From assembly GCA_934717555.1 (NCBI GenBank), contig CAKUYY010000030.1:1-16665 (forward strand): a DNA stretch of 16,665 nt, written 5' to 3'. The stretch's first letter is position 1, and the number at the start of each line of letters is the position of its first letter. Origin of the DNA: an uncultured Clostridium sp. GTDB lineage: Bacteria; Bacillota; Clostridia; Oscillospirales; Acutalibacteraceae. The notes beneath the pieces were generated by a model. It made no database searches. It saw only the letters and a list, made by a program, of their open reading frames with translations, and was not told the origin of the DNA. Below are positions 12,374-16,665 of this stretch, piece after piece. Made by a program: the position numbers and the translations under genes.

Positions 12374-12907
12374 ATGGAATTAAAAGGATCCAAAACAGAA
12401 GCCAATTTGTTGACTGCGTTTGCTGGGGAATCTCAGGCAAGAAATAAGTATACCTATTTTGCTTCCAAAGCGAAAAAAGAAGGATACGTCCAGATCGCGA
12501 ACCTGTTTGAAGAAACCGCGAATAATGAGAAAGCGCATGCCAAGATCTGGTTTAAATTGTTAGAAGGAATCGGCACGACCGCTGAAAACCTAAAAGCCGC
12601 TGCAGAAGGCGAAAATTATGAATGGACGAATATGTATGCGACCTTTGCAAAAGAAGCTAAGGAAGAAGGGTTTGACAAAATTGCCTTCCTTTTTGAAAGC
12701 GTCGCTAAAATCGAGAAAGAACATGAGGAGCGGTATCGTGCATTGTTAAAAAATGTGGAAGACGGCACAGTATTCCAGAAGGGCGAAATTGTCATTTGGC
12801 AGTGCTCCAACTGTGGCCATATCCATGTGGGTTTGAAAGCTCCGGAAGTCTGTCCTGTTTGCGCACATCCTCAGGCGTATTTCCAGCTGGTAGCTAAAAA
12901 TTATTAA
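12374..12907 (+). CDS. rbr: Rubrerythrin
   Basis: Rubrerythrin reduces hydrogen peroxide with electrons passed through rubredoxin-type partners and protects anaerobes from oxygen. The 177-residue product has an N-terminal four-helix diiron domain with ligands AGESQ (Glu19), NEKAH (Glu52, His55) and IEKEH (Glu114, His117), and a C-terminal rubredoxin-like domain with CSNCG (Cys144, Cys147) and CPVCAHP (Cys160, Cys163) for one Fe(Cys)4 centre. Length and domain order are as in the classic family. AAAGGAG lies 8-10 bases before ATG 12374. Transcribed alone, from the promoter at 12277-12306, with possible peroxide control (12298-12312). Confidence 0.97.
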   Translation: MELKGSKTEANLLTAFAGESQARNKYTYFASKAKKEGYVQIANLFEETANNEKAHAKIWFKLLEGIGTTAENLKAAAEGENYEWTNMYATFAKEAKEEGFDKIAFLFESVAKIEKEHEERYRALLKNVEDGTVFQKGEIVIWQCSNCGHIHVGLKAPEVCPVCAHPQAYFQLVAKNY

Positions 12908-12925
12908 TAGCAGTAATATTTAAGT

Positions 12926-12964
12926 CCCTGCCGGTATCTTGCCGGCGGGGATTTCCTGTTTTTC
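12926..12964 (+). terminator. Probable terminator of rubrerythrin
   Basis: CCCTGCCGG (12926-12934) pairs with CCGGCGGGG (12942-12950) with one T-G wobble. The T tract (TTTCCTGTTTTTC) is broken, so efficiency may be moderate. The remaining bases up to the next promoter (12965-13072) show nothing supportable. Confidence 0.65.
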
Positions 12965-13072
12965 AGAAAAGGAATTGGGAACCATAGAGGTATAGAAAAA
13001 AGCAATGTCCATATTTGTTTTTGGCCAGAACAGAAAAATCCAAAAGGATATATTTTCTCTAAGAAAGAGATA

Positions 13073-13081
13073 TGATATAAT
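13073..13081 (+). promoter_or_regulatory. Extended -10 promoter of the sulfite/nitrite reductase gene
   Basis: TGA-TATAAT is a perfect -10 with the TGN extension. The base run at the -35 position (TTTTCT, 13053-13058) is poor. The leader to ATG 13135 is about 45 bases. Confidence 0.55.
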
Positions 13082-13134
13082 AAAAAATTAAGAGGGAAAA
13101 CGCGGACCTCCAGAGAAAGAATAAGGAGCGCATT

Positions 13135-14670
13135 ATGAAAGATTACATCAAAACATTTCGGGACGAGCTTACAGCGTTTGATGAGGCTACCAGGGATTTT
13201 TATACGGGAAAGTTGTCCAAACAGGAATATAAAGGTATTTCCGGGGGATTTGGCAGTTATTCAGAAAAAGGCGGAAAAAGAGGGATGATCCGTATTCGCA
13301 TGACAGCAGGCCGTGTAACGCAGGATAAATTGGCGTTTGTGGTGGAAACAGCGGAACGCCTGCATGTGGACACCATCAAGCTCACCACATGTGAAACCAT
13401 CCAGCTCCACCATTTGACAGGCCGCCAGATCCTGGAGGTGGCTACCCAGGCGCTAGACCATGGCATTGTGTGCCGGGGCGGCGGCGGAGACCATCCCCGC
13501 AATGTGATGGTGCCTCCACTGTCCGGCGTAATGCCTGGGGAAACCTTTGACGTGGTGCCTTACGCGGAAGCAGTGGGGGATTATTTGCTCTCTATCCTGG
13601 GAGAGATCAAAATGCCCCGTAAATTGAAGGTGGCTTTTTCCAACCATCCTTCCAATGTTACCCATGCCACGATGAGGGATCTAGGATTTATTGCCAGGGA
13701 AAACGGGACATTTGACGTTTACAGCGCGGGGGGGATTGGCCCCAATCCCAAAAAGGGCGTCTGTGTAGCCACTGAGGTGCCGGGAAAGGATATTCTATAT
13801 TATGTCCGGGCTATGGTGGATACTTTCATGGAGCACGGCAATTATCAGCAGCGCGCCAAAGCGCGCACCCGGTATATGCAGGATACCCTGGGAATAGAAG
13901 GATACCAGGCTGCGTATCAGGAAAAACTGGACGCGGTAAAAGCCAGAGGGGGTTTGGAGATTGCGGTATCCTTGCAGCCGGTGACCAAATCCGGCGAGGG
14001 CGATATTTCTGGAAAACGGGTCATTCCCCAGAAACAACAGGGACTTTTCGCCGTTTCTTATCATCCCCTGGGAGGGACTCCCAGCCCCGCCACCTTGCGC
14101 CGGCTTTTGGATGTGATCCAGGGTTTGGAAGCTGTGGAAATCAGGCTGGCCCCAGAAGGTACGATGTATATCATCAATTGTACCGCCAAAGAGGCGCAGC
14201 GTGTGTTAGAAGCTACAGACGACGGGGCGCGGACGTTGTTTGAACATTCTGTGGCCTGTATTGGCGCCTCTATTTGTCAGCAGGGTGTGAGGGATTCCCA
14301 GGCGTTGTACCACGCCTGTGTGGACGCTGTCCGAAAAGCGGGGCTGGCCGATGGGGCATTGCCTCAGATTCATATTTCCGGATGTCCTTCTTCCTGTGGT
14401 TCCCATCAGGTAGGAGTGATTGGTTTTCATGGCGGTGTGAAAGTGGTGGATAAGGTGCCGAAGCCGGCATTTACCATGCATGTCAATGGATGCGACCAGC
14501 TGGGAGAGGAACGTTTTGGAGATAACTGGGGTGTTATGCTGGAGACGGATATTCCTGAATTTCTGGTGGCACTAGGAAAGAAAGTTTCCGAAGCGGGCTT
14601 GCCCTTCATGGACTGGTATCCCGGCCATTTGGAAGAGATGCATACCTTGGCGGAACAATATATGGCATAA
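13135..14670 (+). CDS. Siroheme-[4Fe-4S] nitrite/sulfite reductase
   Basis: The 511-residue product is a stand-alone siroheme reductase that makes six-electron reductions of sulfite to sulfide or nitrite to ammonia in the cytoplasm. It shows two ferredoxin-like half domains, the first siroheme-binding repeat (HLTGRQ 93-98, GGGGDHPRNVM 115-125) and the cluster motif CIGASIC (Cys375, Cys381) with GCPSSCG (Cys417, Cys421), giving C-X5-C and C-X3-C. Cys421 would bridge cluster and siroheme. AAGGAG lies just before ATG 13135. No flavoprotein subunit, adenylylsulfate reductase or nitrate genes lie in the window, so electron donor and true substrate are open; assimilatory sulfite reduction via ferredoxin is my best guess. 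Monocistronic, ended by a shared terminator. Confidence 0.9.
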   Translation: MKDYIKTFRDELTAFDEATRDFYTGKLSKQEYKGISGGFGSYSEKGGKRGMIRIRMTAGRVTQDKLAFVVETAERLHVDTIKLTTCETIQLHHLTGRQILEVATQALDHGIVCRGGGGDHPRNVMVPPLSGVMPGETFDVVPYAEAVGDYLLSILGEIKMPRKLKVAFSNHPSNVTHATMRDLGFIARENGTFDVYSAGGIGPNPKKGVCVATEVPGKDILYYVRAMVDTFMEHGNYQQRAKARTRYMQDTLGIEGYQAAYQEKLDAVKARGGLEIAVSLQPVTKSGEGDISGKRVIPQKQQGLFAVSYHPLGGTPSPATLRRLLDVIQGLEAVEIRLAPEGTMYIINCTAKEAQRVLEATDDGARTLFEHSVACIGASICQQGVRDSQALYHACVDAVRKAGLADGALPQIHISGCPSSCGSHQVGVIGFHGGVKVVDKVPKPAFTMHVNGCDQLGEERFGDNWGVMLETDIPEFLVALGKKVSEAGLPFMDWYPGHLEEMHTLAEQYMA

Positions 14671-14685
14671 TCATTGATTTGATAG

Positions 14686-14738
14686 CAAAAAAAGAGCTTT
14701 CAGGAGGGTCTAACAAACCCGCTGAAAGCTCCTTTTTT
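14686..14738. terminator. Bidirectional terminator between reductase and isomerase genes
   Basis: GAGCTTTCAG (14694-14703) pairs with CTGAAAGCTC (14722-14731), with an inner GGGT/ACCC stem. It is followed by TTTTTT on the plus strand and preceded by an A run at 14687-14693, a U tail for the minus strand. The minus-strand isomerase stop codon (14739-14737) falls in the plus-strand T tract. Confidence 0.9.
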
Positions 14739-15669
14739 ATTGATTTTGATAGGATTTCCAAAGTTCCATCAGTCGGCAGCCGGCTTTATAGCTTCTTTTC
14801 AAAAACTCTTCTTCTGTTTCCTGAGAACGGAGGCTCAGCTCCATTAAAAGAGGCAGCTCATAAGGAGATTTTGCCAAGATTTTCAGAAAACCGTCCCAAT
14901 CGTATTTCCCATCAAAAGGGGGCATATGTAGATCGCAGGAACACATGAGGGCTTCCTGGCGGTAATAGGAATCAGAAGGAATGCTGAGGTTATCATTGAG
15001 ATGGACACAATAGATACGGTCGCAATACCGTTTGGGCAATTCCAGCATGCGGGGACCATTGGAGATCAGGGCGTGCCCGGTATCGATACAGATCCCCATA
15101 TACTCCCGGTCATAACGGGAAAAGAGCAGATCAAACTGCTTGATTTGATGTTCAATAGGGGTATCCAGCATATTTTCTATACAAATCCTCACCCCCCGTG
15201 TTTTGCAGTAGGACTGTAATTCATCAAAAGAGGCGCAGGCCTGCTGGTAATAACGCTGTTCAAAATCAGGATCTTTTTCAAATGTAAGATAAGGCAGCAG
15301 CATATGTAGCACAATTTCCGAAGTTCCCAGGGTGCACGCCAGATCGATCCGGTTTTTGATTAACTCCACCCCGGCCAGGCGGTTATACTCGTTTTCAGAA
15401 GTATAGTCCCTACGAAAATCCCCCACATGAGTATCCCCGCATGGTTTCCGGGTACCTTTGGTGGCGTGGACCGCTTTCGCTTTTAGTCCCATTTCATCCA
15501 TCCATTGGCGGATCTGCATCATTTCGTAAATGGAATACGTATAGTCTCCATCCCATTCGTGACACCAGTGAATATGGGAAAACCCCGCGTCAGCGATTTT
15601 TTTCAGGGTTTCCCTTAAATCGGATAAGTTTTTTCCTTCTCCCGCGTAGTCGGTGTTCAAAGCAAGCAT
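14737..15669 (-). CDS. Sugar-phosphate isomerase/epimerase, TIM-barrel (AP endonuclease 2 fold)
   Basis: The 310-residue product has the xylose-isomerase-like TIM-barrel pattern: MLALNTDYAGEG at the start, GFSHIHWCHEW (29-39), AKAVHAT (64-70), GTSEIVLHML (115-124), ICIENML (162-168, Glu165), GICIDTGHAL (192-201, Asp196, His199), YCVHLNDN (220-227, His223) and LLMELS (274-279, Glu277). These give the usual Glu/Asp/His metal site. Members isomerise or epimerise sugars or inositol intermediates; endonuclease IV shares the fold, but its DNA-binding loops are not evident. The substrate is unknown. AGGAG lies 9 bases before ATG 15669. The promoter at 15708-15736 and terminator at 14686-14738 make it monocistronic. 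Confidence 0.85.
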   Translation of the reverse strand: MLALNTDYAGEGKNLSDLRETLKKIADAGFSHIHWCHEWDGDYTYSIYEMMQIRQWMDEMGLKAKAVHATKGTRKPCGDTHVGDFRRDYTSENEYNRLAGVELIKNRIDLACTLGTSEIVLHMLLPYLTFEKDPDFEQRYYQQACASFDELQSYCKTRGVRICIENMLDTPIEHQIKQFDLLFSRYDREYMGICIDTGHALISNGPRMLELPKRYCDRIYCVHLNDNLSIPSDSYYRQEALMCSCDLHMPPFDGKYDWDGFLKILAKSPYELPLLMELSLRSQETEEEFLKRSYKAGCRLMELWKSYQNQ

Positions 15670-15707
15670 AGATCATATCTCCTATCTGTTTGACTGTTTT
15701 CCATCCT

Positions 15708-15736
15708 ATTCTATGCCCTTTCCCGAACCATGTAAA
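15708..15736 (-). promoter_or_regulatory. Sigma-A promoter of the isomerase gene
   Basis: On the minus strand TTTACA (15736-15731), 17 bases, TAGAAT (15713-15708), each one mismatch from consensus. It lies directly after the terminator of the preceding minus-strand gene. Confidence 0.75.
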
Positions 15737-15747
15737 GGGTATTATCA

Positions 15748-15770
15748 GAAAAAGCTGATTTTGTCAGCTT
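15748..15770 (-). terminator. Terminator of the 78-residue gene
   Basis: On the minus strand AAGCTGA (15770-15764), CAAAA, TCAGCTT (15758-15752) then TTT. The gene's own TGA stop (15766-15764) is part of the stem. Confidence 0.82.
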
Positions 15771-16000
15771 GATCCACAAGATTTCTGTTCATCGTCAGCA
15801 GTCATTTTTACACGGTCAATATAATAATTCCCGGAAGTCTGGTCGATACTGGTACAATAGACTACGGATTGAATCGTATAGAATGTTTTGTCTACAGTGA
15901 TTTTTTCCTTAATACGGGGAATCTGGCAGGCGTTTAACAACAGGCTGATTTCTCCAACAGTTTTTGTCCCATGCATAAGTTTGACGTCTACAATTGCCAT
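15764..16000 (-). CDS. Small protein of unknown function, 78 residues
   Basis: From ATG 16000 the product reads MAIVDVKLMHGTKTVGEI and ends with DDEQKSCGSS. It has alternating short beta-type stretches (AIVDVKLM, KITVDKTFYTIQSVVYCTSI, GNYYIDRVKM) and one helix near 17-30 (EISLLLNACQIPRI). No signal peptide, membrane span or catalytic motif is visible; there are three cysteines (29, 53, 76). A GTG 12 bases earlier (16012) is in frame but overlaps the AAGGAG ribosome binding site (about 11 bases before ATG 16000), so I prefer 16000. I do not recognise the family; a small beta-barrel is the likeliest fold. It lies between folD and the isomerase with terminators on both sides, so it is expressed on its own; I could not find its promoter with confidence. 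Confidence 0.72.
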   Translation of the reverse strand: MAIVDVKLMHGTKTVGEISLLLNACQIPRIKEKITVDKTFYTIQSVVYCTSIDQTSGNYYIDRVKMTADDEQKSCGSS

Positions 16001-16040
16001 GAGAGGGAACACTCCTTTTTCTTTTTAGTATTCCCATAAG

Positions 16041-16071
16041 ATCCCCTGAAAATAGAAAAACAAAAGGGGAT
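16041..16071. repeat. Inverted repeat before the 78-residue gene
   Basis: ATCCCCT (16041-16047) and AGGGGAT (16065-16071), perfect arms of 7 with a 17-base A-rich centre. It lies between the folD terminator and the ribosome binding site of the small gene, so it would be in or near its leader. Confidence 0.4.
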
Positions 16072-16076
16072 TGGAC

Positions 16077-16108
16077 AAAAAATAAGAGCAGGGAAAAGGC
16101 CCTGCTCT
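16077..16108 (-). terminator. Intrinsic terminator of folD
   Basis: On the minus strand AGAGCAGGG (16108-16100), CCTTTT, CCCTGCTCT (16093-16085), then TATTTTTT. It lies 12 bases after the folD stop. Confidence 0.92.
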
Positions 16109-16120
16109 GCAATAATGTTT

Positions 16121-16665
16121 TTATTGATGTTGTATTTTGGCGGCGGTGATGGTATTCTTCATCAGCATGGCTATGGTCATGGGACCCACGCCTCCGGGCA
16201 CCGGGGTGATATAGGAAGCGATGGGTTCTACCTGGGCGAAATCTACATCGCCGCAGAGCTTTCCGTTTTCATCGCGGTCCATACCCACATCGATGACCAC
16301 TGCGCCGGGCTTTACCATATCGGCTTTGACGAATTTTGGAATCCCCACAGCGGCCACCAGGATATCAGCCTCACGGCATACTTCCGCCAGATTTTTGGTT
16401 TTGCTATGGCAGATGGTGACGGTACCGTTCTGATGGAGCAGCAGCATCGCCATAGGCTTGCCCACAATATTGCTGCGCCCGATGACAACACAATGTTTTC
16501 CGCTTACTTCAATCTTGGCGGAACGGAGCAATTCCATAACACCGGCAGGGGTACAGGGGAGAAAATGAAAATCGCCGATCATAATCCGGCCTACATTTTC
16601 CGCATGAAAAGCGTCCACATCCTTGATGGGGTCAATGGCTTTAATCACCGCTTTTTCATCGAGAT
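16121..16665 (-). CDS. folD: Bifunctional methylenetetrahydrofolate dehydrogenase/cyclohydrolase FolD, 3' part
   Basis: FolD converts 5,10-methylene-THF to 10-formyl-THF in two steps, feeding purine and formyl-Met synthesis. The open frame runs off the right edge, so about the last 181 residues are seen. Signatures are VIKAIDPIKDVDAFH (near the left border of the visible part), the FHFLPCTPAG turn, the Rossmann motif VVIGRSNIVGKPMAMLL that binds NAD(P), and the C-terminal YITPVPGGVGPMTIAML, which closes the folate site. The N-terminal catalytic Lys and Tyr region is outside the window. The frame continues past ATG 16648 into codons LDEKA, so 16648 is not the start. The stop at 16123-16121 is followed by a strong terminator. 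FolD and LuxS both touch one-carbon and methyl metabolism but are 11 kb apart, so no operon link is implied. Confidence 0.96.
   Translation of the reverse strand, partial: LDEKAVIKAIDPIKDVDAFHAENVGRIMIGDFHFLPCTPAGVMELLRSAKIEVSGKHCVVIGRSNIVGKPMAMLLLHQNGTVTICHSKTKNLAEVCREADILVAAVGIPKFVKADMVKPGAVVIDVGMDRDENGKLCGDVDFAQVEPIASYITPVPGGVGPMTIAMLMKNTITAAKIQHQ

Noticed and set aside
16010..16084. Promoter candidates for the 78-residue gene (TTGTCC-18-TATTTT on the minus strand)
   Set aside because: Both boxes are poor matches in an AT-rich stretch, so I left it unannotated.
1..16665. CRISPR array, transposase, phage genes or origin of replication
   Set aside because: No spaced repeats, no transposase or integrase motifs, and no DnaA-box cluster were seen anywhere in the window.

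Overview
The window looks like ordinary chromosome from an anaerobic, Gram-positive, spore-former-type bacterium of the Bacillota, most likely class Clostridia (Oscillospirales-like). Supporting signs are strong AGGAGG-type ribosome binding sites, sigma-A promoters with near-consensus boxes, a DnaD-type primosome gene, a complete ctsR-mcsA-mcsB-clpC heat-shock operon with CtsR operators, a rubrerythrin (typical of anaerobes), and an exact WalR box in front of a cell-wall hydrolase. I see no insertion sequence, phage, plasmid or CRISPR signature. Genus-level placement is not possible from the sequence alone.

Layout. 1-205 (minus) is the 5' part of a DnaD-like gene. 368-546 (plus) holds a promoter and a 37-residue single-pass membrane microprotein. 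738-813 is tRNA-Gly(GCC) with a perfect promoter and a terminator. 1013-1387 encodes a bacterial PH-domain protein. 1720-5029 is a tightly spaced five-gene run: PHP phosphoesterase, TSCPD-domain protein, an unrecognised four-helix membrane protein, a zinc-dependent phospholipase C-like protein, and luxS. 5202-6887 is a membrane-anchored LysM/G5/M23 peptidoglycan hydrolase behind a WalR box. After two stacked terminators, 7001-7162 (minus) is a cysteine/glycine-rich 53-residue membrane microprotein.

7450-12133 is the ctsR-mcsA-mcsB-clpC operon with three CtsR-type operators, one overlapping the -35 box. Then come rubrerythrin (12374-12907) and a siroheme nitrite/sulfite reductase (13135-14670). 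The right end is on the minus strand: a TIM-barrel sugar-phosphate isomerase/epimerase (14737-15669), a 78-residue protein of unknown function (15764-16000), and the 3' two thirds of folD (16121 to the window edge).

How the genes may work together. CtsR represses its own operon. McsA and McsB convert proteins into phosphoarginine-marked substrates for ClpC, which works with ClpP (not in the window). Rubrerythrin adds peroxide defence next door. LuxS belongs to the activated methyl cycle and FolD to one-carbon metabolism. The M23 protein is probably under the WalRK cell-wall system. The least explained parts are the two microproteins, the four-helix membrane protein in the luxS run, the 78-residue protein, and several perfect dyads overlapping promoters. 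I found no convincing new multi-gene system; the novelty here is in small genes and regulatory sites.
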